A DNA stretch of 46,777 nucleotides from Methylocella silvestris. GTDB taxonomy: Bacteria; Pseudomonadota; Alphaproteobacteria; Rhizobiales; Beijerinckiaceae. The stretch lies in the NCBI RefSeq assembly GCF_002891535.1, contig NZ_PDZR01000028.1:1-46777 (forward strand), in the 5' to 3' direction. The position numbers and the translations under genes were made by a program. The first letter of the stretch is position 1, and every line of letters begins with the position of its first letter. Positions 19,437 to 28,496 of this stretch are shown here, one piece after another. The notes under the pieces were generated by a model. The model saw nothing but the letters and a program-made list of their open reading frames with translations, had not been told where the DNA came from and did no database searches.

Positions 19437-22010
19437 TCAGCGCAGGCGCGCGCCGGCAAGATCCGCTTCCGCCGCGGGCGCGGCGGCGGCCGGCGCGATG
19501 CGCTCCGTTGTCCCGGCCGCCTCAGCGCCATAGCCTGCCGGCGGAATGAAGCCGCGCAGTCGCAGCGCGTTCAAAACCACGAAGATGGAGGAGAAGGCCA
19601 TCGCCCCGGCCGCAAGCATCGGCGACAACATGATCCCGAAAAAAGGATAGAGCGCGCCGGCGGCGACCGGAATGAGCACGATGTTATAGGCGAAGGCCCA
19701 GAACAGATTCTCCTTGATGTTGCGCATCGTCGCCCGGCTCAGCGCGATCGCCGCGGGGACGGCGCGCAGATCGCCGCCGATCAGCACCGCATCAGCGGCC
19801 TCGATCGCGACATCCGTTCCCTTGCCGATGGCGAGGCCGATATCGGCGGCGGCGAGCGCCGGCGCATCATTGACGCCATCGCCGACAAAGATGACCCGGC
19901 CGTTTTCGGTCTGGAGCCGGCGCACCTCCGCGACCTTGCCCTCCGGCAAAACCTCGGCGATGACGCGGTCGATGCCGACGGAGTTGGCGATCGCCGCCGC
20001 CGTCTTGCGGTTGTCGCCCGTCACCATGACAAGACGGAAGCCGAGGCCCCGCAATGCGGCGACGGCGCTCGCCGCGCCCTCCGCGAGCGGATCGGCGACG
20101 CAGATGAGTGCGGCCAGCCTGCCGTCGATTGCGGCATAGAGCGGCGATTTTGCTTCGGCGGCGAAACGCGCGGCGTCTTGCGCGAAGACGCTGACGTCGA
20201 CGCCCAGCTCTGACATGAAACGCTCGGCGCCGATCGCTATTTTGCGGCCCTCGACGATTGCCTCGACACCATAGCCGGTCTTGGCGAGGAATTGCTCGGC
20301 CGGCTTGATCGCGAGCCCCTTCGCCCGCGCCGCGGCGACGATGGCGGCGGCGACGGGATGTTCGGAGCGCGCCTCGACCGCAGCGACCGTCGCCAGAAGC
20401 TCGTCACTGGTAAAGCCCGGCGCAGGGGCAAGATCGGTCAGTTCGGGCGCCCCCTTGGTGATGGTGCCGGTCTTGTCCAGCGCCGCCGTTCTCGGCTCGG
20501 ATAGCCGCTGCAGCGCGTCGCCCTTGCGGAAAAGAACGCCAAGCTCGGCGCCCCGCCCGGCGCCGACCATGACCGACATTGGCGTGGCGAGGCCCATCGC
20601 GCAGGGACAGGCGATAATCAGCACGCTGACCATGGCGATCAGCGCATGGCTCAGCGACGGCGCCGGGCCGAGCAGCAGCCAGAGCAGGAAGGTGACGACG
20701 GCGATCGCCATCACAATCGGCACGAACCGCGCCGTGATCTTGTCGGCCAGCGCCTGGATCGGCAGCTTCGCGCCCTGGGCCTGCTCGACCAGCCGGATGA
20801 TATGGGACAACGCCGTGTCCGCGCCAATCTTCGTCACCTTGAAGGAAAAGCTGCCGGTCGTGTTGATCGTCGCGCCGACGACGTCGGCCCCGGCCGATTT
20901 CTGGACCGGACGCGCCTCGCCGGTCAGCATCGATTCATCGACGAAGGAGGAGCCCTCGACGACGACGCCATCGACGGCGATCTTCTCGCCGGGCCGCACC
21001 AGCACGACGTCGCCGACCACGATCTGGTCGAGCGGCGTATCCACGGCCTCGCCGCCCTTCAGCACGGCCGCCGATTGCGGCCGCAGCCCGACCAGCCGTT
21101 CGATCGCCGCGCCCGCCCTGCCCCTGGCGCGCGCCTCAAGCATGCGTCCGAACAGAATCAGCGTCACGATCACGCCCGCCGACTCAAAATAAACCTGCGC
21201 TGTGCCCTCGGGGAAAAGCTGCGGCGCAAAGGTCGCGAGCGTCGAATAGAGAAAGGCGGCGCCAGCGCCAAGCGCGACGAGCGAATTCATTTCGGGCGCG
21301 CCGCGCAAGAGCGCGGGAACGCCGGTGGTGAAAAACTGCCGTCCCGGTCCGAACAGCACGATCGCCGTCAGCACGAATTCGGCGATGCGGATCGGCTGCA
21401 TGCCGATCTTGTCCATGAGAAAGCCGTGCAGGCCGGGAATGACGTGCGAGCCCATCTCGATGAGGAACACCGGCAGCGTCAGGATGAGCGCCAGTCGCGC
21501 ATCGCGCGCAAGCGCCTCGGCGTCGCCATGATGATGGGCCGCATGCGACGGCGGGGGGGCCGCTCCGGCGCTGATTTCGCGCGTCGGATAGCCCGCCTCG
21601 GTCGCGGCCTTGGCGATGGTCTGAGGATCGGTGATCGAACTCACATAGCGGACAATTCCGGCTCCGGTCGCCAGATTGACCGTCGCGTCGACGACGCCCG
21701 TGACGCCGCGGAAGGCCTCCTCGACCGTTTTCACGCAATGATCGCAGGTCATTTGCGCGATCGAAAATTCGGCCGAGGCAAGCACGGCGGAATAGCCCGC
21801 CTTGTTGATCGCCGCGATCACCGCGTCGAGATCGACCGGCCCGAGGAAACTGACGCTCGCCTTTTCGGTCGCCAGATTGACCGAAACGTCGGCGACGCCG
21901 GGCACTGTGGAAATCGCCTTTTCGACGCGCCCGACGCAGGAGGCGCAATGCATGCCCTTGATGGGAACGCTGACGGGGGGCGCGGAAATATCGTCGGAAT
22001 GAGCGGACAT
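19437..22010 (-). CDS. copA: Copper-translocating P-type ATPase
   Basis: The protein has 857 residues. It has two N-terminal heavy-metal domains (CASC at 22-25 and CDHC at 89-92), a His-rich linker (HAAHHHGD, about 156-163), eight expected membrane helices, the actuator motif TGE (363-365), the metal-binding CPC in the sixth helix (468-470), the phosphorylation site DKTGT (512-516), the SEHP motif and the hinge [19 protein letters not shown] plus two HMA domains indicates a PIB-1 ATPase exporting Cu(I) from the cytoplasm. The ATG at 22010 has AAGGA seven bases upstream; an ATG at 22061 would add 17 residues but has its ribosome site directly abutting. It stands alone, with no cueR or copZ nearby. 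Confidence 0.94.
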   Translation of the reverse strand: MSAHSDDISAPPVSVPIKGMHCASCVGRVEKAISTVPGVADVSVNLATEKASVSFLGPVDLDAVIAAINKAGYSAVLASAEFSIAQMTCDHCVKTVEEAFRGVTGVVDATVNLATGAGIVRYVSSITDPQTIAKAATEAGYPTREISAGAAPPPSHAAHHHGDAEALARDARLALILTLPVFLIEMGSHVIPGLHGFLMDKIGMQPIRIAEFVLTAIVLFGPGRQFFTTGVPALLRGAPEMNSLVALGAGAAFLYSTLATFAPQLFPEGTAQVYFESAGVIVTLILFGRMLEARARGRAGAAIERLVGLRPQSAAVLKGGEAVDTPLDQIVVGDVVLVRPGEKIAVDGVVVEGSSFVDESMLTGEARPVQKSAGADVVGATINTTGSFSFKVTKIGADTALSHIIRLVEQAQGAKLPIQALADKITARFVPIVMAIAVVTFLLWLLLGPAPSLSHALIAMVSVLIIACPCAMGLATPMSVMVGAGRGAELGVLFRKGDALQRLSEPRTAALDKTGTITKGAPELTDLAPAPGFTSDELLATVAAVEARSEHPVAAAIVAAARAKGLAIKPAEQFLAKTGYGVEAIVEGRKIAIGAERFMSELGVDVSVFAQDAARFAAEAKSPLYAAIDGRLAALICVADPLAEGAASAVAALRGLGFRLVMVTGDNRKTAAAIANSVGIDRVIAEVLPEGKVAEVRRLQTENGRVIFVGDGVNDAPALAAADIGLAIGKGTDVAIEAADAVLIGGDLRAVPAAIALSRATMRNIKENLFWAFAYNIVLIPVAAGALYPFFGIMLSPMLAAGAMAFSSIFVVLNALRLRGFIPPAGYGAEAAGTTERIAPAAAAPAAEADLAGARLR

Positions 22011-22294
22011 CGATCGATCCTTAATCGGGAGCGCCAGCACTTTCTTGACCCCGCGGTTCATTCTCCGGGGTGAAAACGCAGACGCCTGATATCTAGATCA
22101 TCCGACACGGCCGGAAATCAAGGCTAAAGCCGACAGGCGCGAAGGTTGCGCAGCTTCCGGCCCGCATGATGCGTTACGATAAAAGCGAAAGCGCGCCGCG
22201 CGGGATCGTCCCTCAAGCGCTGACCGGATTCGGCGCCGCCTCCATCTTCACTTGGGCCCGGCGCATCTCTACATGCAGGAAACGGAGAAGTCTG

Positions 22295-22624
22295 ATGTCC
22301 AAATCGATTGTCATTACCGTGCCGCATGATCTTGGGGTCGAAGCCGCGAAAAAGCGCATTTGCGAACGCATCGACGCGCTGCGCGGCGCCTACATCGATA
22401 AATTGGCCTATTCGGAGATCAAATGGACCGGCGACAAGGCCGATTTGCGCGTCGTCGCCCTGGGGCAGTCCGTCACGGCGCAGATCGACGTCCTGCCCGA
22501 ACAGCTGCGGATCGAAGTGCAACTGCCGTGGCTGCTCGGAATGCTTGCGAACAAGATCCAGGGCGTTCTGAGCAGCAACGCCCGGGACGCTCTGAAAATC
22601 GGCTATACTCCGCCGAAAGGTTGA
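22295..22624 (+). CDS. Polyhydroxyalkanoic-acid-system family protein
   Basis: The protein has 109 residues, beginning MSKSIVITVPHDLGVEAAKKRI. This opening, the RGAYIDKLAYSEIKW centre and LPWLLGMLANKIQGVLSS match the PHA-granule-associated/regulatory family (PHA_gran_rgn), often found in PHA-accumulating proteobacteria. The fold resembles a SRPBCC-like small alpha/beta domain. The function is not defined; it may associate with granules. GGAG lies seven bases before the ATG at 22295, which settles the start over longer open-frame options. Confidence 0.75.
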   Translation: MSKSIVITVPHDLGVEAAKKRICERIDALRGAYIDKLAYSEIKWTGDKADLRVVALGQSVTAQIDVLPEQLRIEVQLPWLLGMLANKIQGVLSSNARDALKIGYTPPKG

Positions 22625-22726
22625 GGCTCGATTCGGGTTGGGCAAGCTGGACGTCGCCCAGGCGTCCATGGCGCGAGGTCAAATCTCCGTCGTTCTCGAT
22701 TCCGGCGGCTGAGGGCGCCGCTTGAT

Positions 22727-22765
22727 GACGTATCTTTTTACCGTCAGGTAAAATATGCATACGTC
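22727..22765. promoter_or_regulatory. Nested inverted repeats in the mosB promoter region
   Basis: Outer arms GACGTAT (22727-22733) and ATACGTC (22759-22765) enclose inner arms TTTTACC (22736-22742) and GGTAAAA (22747-22753) around GTCA. The inner right arm overlaps a possible -10 box TAAAAT at 22749-22754. This arrangement fits an operator overlapping a promoter. The sequence does not match the classical ModE box closely, so the cognate regulator is unknown. Confidence 0.45.
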
Positions 22766-22766
22766 T

Positions 22767-22793
22767 GCCTCATGGAAGAGTATTCCATGAGGC
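22767..22793 (+). promoter_or_regulatory. Perfect hairpin in the mosB leader
   Basis: GCCTCATGGAA and TTCCATGAGGC form a perfect 11-bp stem around GAGTA, about 50 bases before the mosB start. No T-run follows, so it is more likely an mRNA stabiliser, attenuator element or operator than a simple terminator. Confidence 0.5.
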
Positions 22794-22844
22794 GCATTTC
22801 TTCCCAAGAAGGAAGAAACGGTAGAATCGACGAAAGGTACTCTA

Positions 22845-23657
22845 ATGGCCAATACGACGGAGGAGCTCGAGTCGCTCCTCATGCAGCGATCCCTGACCGA
22901 CGCGCAGCTCCTCGATGCGGCCGAGACGGCTTCGGACTTCCGGATCCTGCCAGACGCGACGTTGCTCAAGATCGGCGGGCAGAGCATCATCGACCGCGGC
23001 CGCGCCGCCGTCTACCCGCTTGTGGATGAGATCGTCGCCGCCCGCAAGGCTCACAAGCTGTTGATCGGGACCGGCGCCGGCACAAGAGCCCGTCACCTCT
23101 ATTCGATCGCGGCGGGGCTTAACCTGCCGGCGGGCGTGCTCTCGCAGCTTGGCGCCTCCGTCGCCAATCAGAACGCCGTGATTCTGGGGCAGCTCCTCGC
23201 CAAGCACGGCATTTGCGCGGTCGACGGCGCCGGACTCTCGGCGGTGCCGCTCTTCCTCGCCGAGGTGAACGCCGTCATCTTCAGCGGCATGCCGCCCTAC
23301 GGCCTCTGGATGCGCCCCGCTGCGAAAGGCGTCATCCCGCCCTACCGCACCGACGCCGGATGTTTCCTGCTCGCCGAACAGTTCGGCTGCAAGGCCATGA
23401 TTTTCGTGAAAGATGAAGACGGTCTCTTTACCGCCAACCCGAAAACCTCGAAGGACGCGACTTTCATCCCGAAGATCTCGGTTGACGAGATGAAAGCGCG
23501 CGGGCTGCACGATTCGATCCTCGAATTCCCGATGCTCGACCTGCTCCAGTCGGCGCGCCACGTCCGGCAGGTGCAGATTGTGAATGGCCTCGTCCCCGGC
23601 AACCTGACCCGCGCGCTCGCCGGCGAGCACGTCGGCACCATCATCACCGCGAGCTAG
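22845..23657 (+). CDS. mosB: Molybdenum storage protein, beta subunit
   Basis: The protein has 270 residues and closely resembles the Azotobacter vinelandii MoSto beta subunit along its whole length: [10 protein letters not shown] near the start, [58 protein letters not shown] and [18 protein letters not shown] at the end. It has the amino-acid-kinase fold of UMP kinase, but MoSto uses ATP to deposit polyoxomolybdate clusters inside an (alpha-beta)3 cage rather than to phosphorylate a nucleotide. It would store molybdenum in the cytoplasm, typically to supply nitrogenase. AAAGG lies eight bases before the ATG. It is followed after 11 bases by mosA, so the two form an operon. The leader contains two striking inverted repeats. 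Confidence 0.95.
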   Translation: MANTTEELESLLMQRSLTDAQLLDAAETASDFRILPDATLLKIGGQSIIDRGRAAVYPLVDEIVAARKAHKLLIGTGAGTRARHLYSIAAGLNLPAGVLSQLGASVANQNAVILGQLLAKHGICAVDGAGLSAVPLFLAEVNAVIFSGMPPYGLWMRPAAKGVIPPYRTDAGCFLLAEQFGCKAMIFVKDEDGLFTANPKTSKDATFIPKISVDEMKARGLHDSILEFPMLDLLQSARHVRQVQIVNGLVPGNLTRALAGEHVGTIITAS

Positions 23658-23668
23658 AGGCCAACGCC

Positions 23669-24502
23669 ATGTCCGAACTTACCAACGCCATCAAACACGT
23701 CGCCTCGCCGCTCGCGCGCCAGACCCTCCTCGACGACACGCTCACCCGCCCCGTCGCGGGCGGGCGCCCGGTACGGATTCTCCCCTGGCTTCAGGTCGTC
23801 AAGATCGGCGGCCGCTCCATCATGGATCGCGGCCATGAGGCGATCCTGCCGATCGTGGACGAGCTGCGCAAGCTCTTGCCCGAGCACCGTCTGCTGATCC
23901 TGACGGGCGCCGGCATCCGCGCGCGCCACCTCTACGGCGTCGGCCTCGATCTCGGTTTGCCGGTCGGATCGCTCGCCCCGCTCGCCGCAAGCGAGGCCGG
24001 CCAGAACGGCAGCATCCTCGCGTCGCTGCTTGCGCCCGATGGCGTCTCATACGTCGAGCACCCCACACTGGCGGGCCAGCTCGCGATCCATCTCACCGCG
24101 GCTCGTGCGGTCGTGGGGAGCGCCTTTCCTCCCTATCACCACCACGAGTTCCCCGGCTCCCGCATCCCGACTCACCGGGCTGACACGGGCGCGTTTCTGC
24201 TCGCCGATGCGCTCGGAGCGGCCGGCCTGACGATCGTCGAGGACGTGGATGGATTATATGATCTTGACCCGAACGGCCCCGATGGGAAAAAGGCGCAGTT
24301 CATCCGAGAGGCCAACGCCGCCGACATCGCCAAGTCCAGGGGGACGCTGCCCTTCGATCCTGCGCTCCTCGAGGTCATGGCGACCGCGCGCCATCTCGAG
24401 CGTGTGCAGATCGTGAATGGGCTCGTGCCCGGCCGGCTCACCGCCGCGCTGCGCGGCGAGCATGTCGGGACGATCATCCACACCGGCGCGCAAGCGGCCT
24501 GA
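23669..24502 (+). CDS. mosA: Molybdenum storage protein, alpha subunit
   Basis: The protein has 277 residues and matches the Azotobacter MoSto alpha subunit: [13 protein letters not shown] at the start, [45 protein letters not shown] at 130-132, and the His-rich loop [20 protein letters not shown] (three His at 157-159). In the known structure, loops of this kind hold the polyoxomolybdate clusters. It has the same amino-acid-kinase fold as MosB. It is co-transcribed with mosB (11-base gap, GAGG before the ATG). Similarity to MosB is clear but partial, so the pair arose by old duplication. A structured intergenic hairpin follows at 24548. Confidence 0.95.
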   Translation: MSELTNAIKHVASPLARQTLLDDTLTRPVAGGRPVRILPWLQVVKIGGRSIMDRGHEAILPIVDELRKLLPEHRLLILTGAGIRARHLYGVGLDLGLPVGSLAPLAASEAGQNGSILASLLAPDGVSYVEHPTLAGQLAIHLTAARAVVGSAFPPYHHHEFPGSRIPTHRADTGAFLLADALGAAGLTIVEDVDGLYDLDPNGPDGKKAQFIREANAADIAKSRGTLPFDPALLEVMATARHLERVQIVNGLVPGRLTAALRGEHVGTIIHTGAQAA

Positions 24503-24547
24503 GCACGCGCCCGATCCGCGCTGATCAGGCACTGAAGGATTGAGGCT

Positions 24548-24605
24548 GCTCCAGCGCCAATGTCAGCGACACATCCTATGCGTCGCAAGGCGGAGGCGCT
24601 GGAGC
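24548..24605. other. Long composite hairpin between mosA and mop
   Basis: GCTCCAGCGCC (24548-24558) pairs perfectly with GGCGCTGGAGC (24595-24605). The 36-base interior contains a second stem, GCGAC (24566-24570) with GTCGC (24582-24586). It lies between two convergent genes, so it may end both transcripts, though no T-run is present. It could also be a small structured RNA or a repeat element. Confidence 0.45.
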
Positions 24606-24690
24606 GGGACGATGGAGGCGCAGGCGACGCCTCGGGCGCCGATCAACTTGCAGCTCCCGCCGTTTGCAGCGGCGCCTCCAAAACGGCGCG

Positions 24691-24900
24691 TCAGGCGACG
24701 GCGACCATCACATCGGAGGATTTGATCACCGCGAAGGCCTTCGATCCGACGGCGAGCTTGAGATCGTCGACAGCTTCATTCGTGATCGACGCCGTGACGA
24801 TCGCACCGCCCGTCAATTCGATTTCGACATGAGCCGTGGTTGCTCCCTTGATGACCGTCTTGACGACGCCCTCAAGCGAATTGCGAGCCGAAATTTTCAT
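24691..24900 (-). CDS. mop: Molbindin (Mop, single TOBE domain)
   Basis: The protein has 69 residues beginning MKISARNSLEGVVKTVIKGA, a textbook Mop/TOBE sequence, with AHVEIELTGGAIVTASITNEA and VGSKAFAVIKSSDVMVAV. Molbindins form hexamers that bind several molybdate or tungstate ions at subunit interfaces and buffer molybdate in the cytoplasm. AAGGAAA sits seven bases before the ATG at 24900. It is divergent from the TOBE-domain gene at 25013 and convergent with mosA. Confidence 0.93.
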   Translation of the reverse strand: MKISARNSLEGVVKTVIKGATTAHVEIELTGGAIVTASITNEAVDDLKLAVGSKAFAVIKSSDVMVAVA

Positions 24901-24975
24901 TGAATTTCCTTTTTTAAGCCGGGCGCTCGCCGCGCCGAAAGCGTCGCTGTTTACCGGGACGACTTTCAACAGTAT

Positions 24976-24991
24976 TCCTAAAGTCATAGGA
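24976..24991. promoter_or_regulatory. Small inverted repeat between mop and the TOBE gene
   Basis: TCCTA and TAGGA are separated by six bases (AAGTCA), the same spacing as in ModE boxes, in the 112-base gap between two divergent molybdate-binding-protein genes. The arms are short and lack the TATA-rich core of known ModE sites, so this is only a candidate. Confidence 0.3.
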
Positions 24992-25012
24992 TAAGGAAGG
25001 CAATTGCAAAGC

Positions 25013-25516
25013 ATGACCGCGGGCGACAAGCTGATCGGGAACTCGCCTTCGCGCATGGCGCGCCCCCTCCTGACGACGACCCTGGCGGCGCGGGTCTTGC
25101 GCCATGATTTGGCGGCGGCAATGACGACGCTGCAATTCGAGGACGGAGAATTGCGCGCGCCGCTGATCGAGGACCCGGTCGGCTCCGCGGTCGCGGTGCA
25201 GATCGACGCCAGCGACGTCTCGATCGCGCTCTCCCGCCCGATGGATGTCTCGATCACCAATCGCCTGCCGGGGGAAATCGTCGAAATCGCCGCTCTGCAG
25301 GCGCCCTATGTGCGCGTCACTTTCAGTCTTGGCGTCACGCGCATGCATACGCTCGTCACCAGCGAATCGGTCGAGCGCCTCGCTCTTGTCGCCGGGCTGC
25401 GCGCCTGGGTGATGATCAAGGCGGTCGCCATTTCAGGCGAGGATCTTATGCCGGATTACTCTCTGACGCCGCGGCCCTGGCCTTTGGATCGAAGCTCCAG
25501 TCCAAAGAAGCCGTAA
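25013..25516 (+). CDS. Free-standing ModC-type TOBE domain protein
   Basis: The protein has 167 residues. From about residue 25 it resembles the C-terminal regulatory (Mop/TOBE-like) half of the molybdate ABC transporter ATPase ModC: a RVLRHDLAAAMTTLQFEDGEL segment, VAVQIDASDVSIALSRPMDVSI, then NRLPGEIVEIAALQAPYVRVTFSLG and GLRAWVMIKAVAI. The ATPase domain (Walker A, LSGGQ, Walker B) is completely missing and no such sequence lies upstream. It may be a relic of modC or a genuine stand-alone molybdate-binding protein; the intact frame and AAGGAAGG ahead of the start favour the latter. ATG 25013 is preferred over TTG 25004. The last 71 bases overlap the convergent modE-like gene. Confidence 0.75.
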   Translation: MTAGDKLIGNSPSRMARPLLTTTLAARVLRHDLAAAMTTLQFEDGELRAPLIEDPVGSAVAVQIDASDVSIALSRPMDVSITNRLPGEIVEIAALQAPYVRVTFSLGVTRMHTLVTSESVERLALVAGLRAWVMIKAVAISGEDLMPDYSLTPRPWPLDRSSSPKKP

Positions 25517-25850
25517 GCTCCTCGAGAGATTTCTTCGAGGCGTTGGCCGAATGGCGGCCGATCGAGCGGTAAATCGCGACGAGCCGCTCGCCGAATTGCG
25601 AGATTTCGGAGCCGCCGGAACGGCGCCCCGGGAAAGTGACGACGACCGGGGATTCGAAGCATCGATTCATCATATCGACGATGAGCCAGCATTTCCGGTA
25701 GGAAATCCCGAGCGCCCGGCTCGCCCCAATGATCGAACGCTCCTTGCCAATGGCTTCGACAAGGGCAAGCTCCTCTTCTCCGAACCAGCCTCCATTTGGC
25801 AGACGCAGCTCAATCGCAAGCGCCGCGGGCGCCCGTTTGCTGTTCGACAT
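25446..25850 (-). CDS. ModE-type HTH regulator without a molybdate-binding domain
   Basis: The protein has 134 residues. The core (about 15-105) matches the N-terminal winged-helix domain of ModE: EEELALVEAIGKERSIIGASRALGISYRKCWLIVDMMN is the helix-turn-helix, followed by a wing with RRSGGSEISQFGERLVAIYR. Full-length ModE has two TOBE domains after this part; here the chain ends with a short Ala/Ser-rich tail. Single-domain ModE-like proteins exist and may sense molybdate through a partner, or not at all. GGAGC lies six bases before the ATG at 25850. It is convergent with, and overlaps, the TOBE-domain gene, so the two could influence each other by antisense transcription. A role in controlling mosBA or mop is inference from position. 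Confidence 0.85.
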   Translation of the reverse strand: MSNSKRAPAALAIELRLPNGGWFGEEELALVEAIGKERSIIGASRALGISYRKCWLIVDMMNRCFESPVVVTFPGRRSGGSEISQFGERLVAIYRSIGRHSANASKKSLEELTASLDWSFDPKARAAASESNPA

Positions 25851-26047
25851 AAAGCGGCTCCTGCGCTGCCTTGTCCGGCCAAGGCTCTCAAAACGGCCTC
25901 TATTCCGATCATTATACAGCTTGCGCGGCCGCGACGCAAAACTTCCGCGCAGCTTGCGCCGCGCCTTCGCGCAGGCCCATAATGGCCACGGGTCCGGCGC
26001 TATTCACGCCGGGCCTTCGCCCGATCCTCTCTCCAATTCCCCATCGC

Positions 26048-27976
26048 ATGACGACAATCGCGCCTTTCGGCGCCTGGATCTCGCCGGTCACGACCGAGCT
26101 GATGACGGGCGCCTCAATCAGTCTTGGCTCTCTCTCCGCCTGCGGCGGCGTCCTTTACTGGCTGGAAGGACGCCCCATGGAGGGCGGCCGTCAGTCCCTG
26201 TGCCGGCGCGGCGCGGACGGAATCATCACGGATGTGACGCCGGCGCCGGTCAATGTCGGCAGCAGGGTCCATGAATATGGCGGCGGCGCCTATGGCGTCA
26301 CGGAAGGCTGGATCGTCTACAGCGAGCGCAGCGACGGGTCGGTCTGGGCGATTGAAGGCGACGCAGCGCCACGAAAAATCGCGACGCCGGAAGGCTGCCG
26401 CTATGCCGATTTCGAATTCGACCTGCCCCGCCGGCGCGTCCTCGCTGTCCGCGAAGACCATCGCGGGCGGCCTCCGACGGACCCCGAGGCGGCGATCGTC
26501 GCCCTCTCGCTCGCGGGCGAGGAAGAGACGATCCTGATCCGGGGGCCGGATTTTCTCAGTTCGCCGCGCCTCTCGCCGGACGGCCGAAACCTCGCCTGGA
26601 TCGCCTGGGACCATCCAGACATGCCCTGGGACCGCACGCGGCTTTTCTGCGCGCTGCTCAACGACGGCGACGTCGGCGCGCCGGAGCTGATCGCCGGAGG
26701 CGGCGCCGCGGAGGCGATCGTCCAGCCCGGCTGGTCGCCGCAAAATGTGCTGCATTTCTGCTCCGACCGCACCGGCTGGTGGAATCTTTACGCGCGCGAA
26801 GATGGCGCTGACGTCGCGCTTTGCCCGGTTGAGGCCGAGATCGGCGGGCCGCATTGGGTGTTCCGCCAGCGCTTTTACGCCTTCTTCCCCAATGGACGCA
26901 TCATCGCCAGCGTCGTGCAGGATGGCGTTCGGCGCGCGGCCCTGATCGGCGGCGGCGCGCTGATTCGCCTCGACGAAGGCGCGCTCGATTTCGGACAGGT
27001 GCAGGACTGCCCGCAGCCGATCGGCGAAGGCGCGGCCTTTATCGCCACCGCGCCGACGGCTCCGCCCGCAATCATGCTCAAACCCGCGCTCAATGCGCCG
27101 GCGCTTCTCGTTCGGGCCGCCGCCCCCTCCGTCCTGCCGACGGAGACAATCTCGATTGGCGCGCCGATCGCATTCGAGACGGCTCACGGTCTTGGCCATG
27201 CCTTTTGGTACGCGCCGAAAAATCGTGATTTTTGCGGTCCGGCCGGCGCGCTGCCGCCCTTGGTCGTGCTGACCCATGGCGGTCCGACCAGCATGACCAC
27301 CAATGCCTTCAGCCTCAACGTGCAATGGTGGACCAGCCGCGGCGTCGCCGTCGTCGACGTCAATTACGGCGGCTCGACCGGCTATGGACGCCCGTTCAGG
27401 CAGCTTCTCAACGGCGCCTGGGGGATCGTCGACGTCGCCGATTGCCAGGCCGCCGCGGCCTCTCTCGTCGAAAGGGGTCTCGTCGATGGCGCGCGGCTCG
27501 CGATCCGTGGCGGCAGCGCGGGAGGCTTCACGACACTCGCCGCCTTGACCTCGGGCGACGTCTTCAAGGCCGGCGCCAGCCTTTACGGCGTCGCCGATCT
27601 GATGCTGCTAGCGCGCGACACCCATAAATTCGAATCGCGCTATCTCGACGCTCTGATCGGTCCCCTTCCCGAGGCCGAGGCGCTTTACGCGGAGCGCTCG
27701 CCGATCAACCATCTCGACAGGCTCGCCTGCCCGGTCATCTTCTTTCAAGGCGAGGAGGACCGCACTGTGCCGCCCAATCAGGCGGAGGAGATGGTGGCCG
27801 CGATGAAGGCGCGTGGACTGCCCGTCGCCTACTATCTTTTCGCCGGCGAGGGCCACGGCTTTCGCAAGGCCGAAACACAGCGCCGCGTTCTGGAGCTGGA
27901 GCTTGATTTCTACGGACGCGTTTTTGGATTCCTGGCCCCGGGCCTGAGCGAGCGCGCCATCATCGCCAATTCGTGA
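26048..27976 (+). CDS. S9-family prolyl oligopeptidase-like peptidase
   Basis: The protein has 642 residues. An N-terminal beta-propeller (about 1-370), with WD-like blades such as SPRLSPDGRNLAWIAWDHPDMPWD, precedes an alpha/beta hydrolase domain. The catalytic Ser lies in IRGGSAGGFTTL, Asp in FFQGEEDRTVPP and His in FAGEGHGFRKAET, the standard S9 triad; THGGPTSMTTNAF forms the oxyanion region. This architecture is that of dipeptidyl aminopeptidases/acylaminoacyl peptidases acting on short peptides in the cytoplasm; no signal peptide is seen. The ATG at 26048 fits family length; an ATG at 25982 is possible but adds atypical sequence. No good ribosome site is visible for either. Confidence 0.92.
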   Translation: MTTIAPFGAWISPVTTELMTGASISLGSLSACGGVLYWLEGRPMEGGRQSLCRRGADGIITDVTPAPVNVGSRVHEYGGGAYGVTEGWIVYSERSDGSVWAIEGDAAPRKIATPEGCRYADFEFDLPRRRVLAVREDHRGRPPTDPEAAIVALSLAGEEETILIRGPDFLSSPRLSPDGRNLAWIAWDHPDMPWDRTRLFCALLNDGDVGAPELIAGGGAAEAIVQPGWSPQNVLHFCSDRTGWWNLYAREDGADVALCPVEAEIGGPHWVFRQRFYAFFPNGRIIASVVQDGVRRAALIGGGALIRLDEGALDFGQVQDCPQPIGEGAAFIATAPTAPPAIMLKPALNAPALLVRAAAPSVLPTETISIGAPIAFETAHGLGHAFWYAPKNRDFCGPAGALPPLVVLTHGGPTSMTTNAFSLNVQWWTSRGVAVVDVNYGGSTGYGRPFRQLLNGAWGIVDVADCQAAAASLVERGLVDGARLAIRGGSAGGFTTLAALTSGDVFKAGASLYGVADLMLLARDTHKFESRYLDALIGPLPEAEALYAERSPINHLDRLACPVIFFQGEEDRTVPPNQAEEMVAAMKARGLPVAYYLFAGEGHGFRKAETQRRVLELELDFYGRVFGFLAPGLSERAIIANS

Positions 27977-27980
27977 GCGT

Positions 27981-28496
27981 TCAGGATTTGAACCAGCGTT
28001 CGACGCCGGTGCCGTCAGCCTCGGCCGCGGCCTCTTTGACGCTGCGGCCGCCAAGCATCAGCTGCGGCGCGATCTCCGCTAAAGGCTCCAGCACGAAAGC
28101 GCGCCGGAACAGCTCCTTATGCGGCAACACGAGCTCCGGCCATTCGATTTCATGATCGCCATAAAACAGAATGTCGATATCGATCAGGCGCGGCCCCCAA
28201 CGCAGACCCTGCAGCCGGCCCATTTCGGCCTCGACGGCCTTCACCTCGGCCAAAAGCGCGCGCGGCGATAGCGTCGTCGTCGCCAGGGCGCAGGCATTGG
28301 CGAAATCCTCCTGATCGAGATAACCCCAGGGGGCCGTGCGATAGATCGAGGAAACCGCGCCGATCTTGACGGCGCCGCGCGCCTCAAGATGCGCGAGGCC
28401 GGCCGCGAGATTGGCCGGCTTGTCGCCGATATTGCTGCCAAGGCCGAGGCCAATCGCGACCGGCGTTTCGGCCGGCTCAGGCGCGTTCGATGGCAT
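27981..28496 (-). CDS. folK: 2-amino-4-hydroxy-6-hydroxymethyldihydropteridine pyrophosphokinase
   Basis: The protein has 171 residues. Signatures are GLGLGSNIGDKPANL, SSIYRTAPWGYLDQEDFANAC and the HPPK motif GPRLIDIDILFYGD followed by LVLPHKELFRRAFVLEPLAEIAP. It transfers pyrophosphate from ATP to the pterin precursor in folate synthesis. It overlaps the 3' end of folP by 20 bases, so the two are co-transcribed and probably coupled. The ATG at 28496 starts MPSNAPEPAETPVAIGL, a short extension before the conserved core. Confidence 0.95.
   Translation of the reverse strand: MPSNAPEPAETPVAIGLGLGSNIGDKPANLAAGLAHLEARGAVKIGAVSSIYRTAPWGYLDQEDFANACALATTTLSPRALLAEVKAVEAEMGRLQGLRWGPRLIDIDILFYGDHEIEWPELVLPHKELFRRAFVLEPLAEIAPQLMLGGRSVKEAAAEADGTGVERWFKS

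Noticed and set aside
20646-22073. Long plus-strand frame opposite copA
   Set aside because: It is a shadow of the P-type ATPase, dominated by Arg, Asp and Gln, and has no recognisable domain.
22767-22793. Calling the 11-bp hairpin before mosB a terminator of the PHA-type gene
   Set aside because: It lacks a T-run and lies about 140 bases after that gene and 50 bases before mosB, so a leader element fits better.
25013-25516. Reading the TOBE gene as a broken modC with a lost ATPase part upstream
   Set aside because: No Walker or signature motif can be found in any frame upstream; the adjacent sequence is mop and a short promoter gap, so a simple frameshift is ruled out. A relic origin remains possible.
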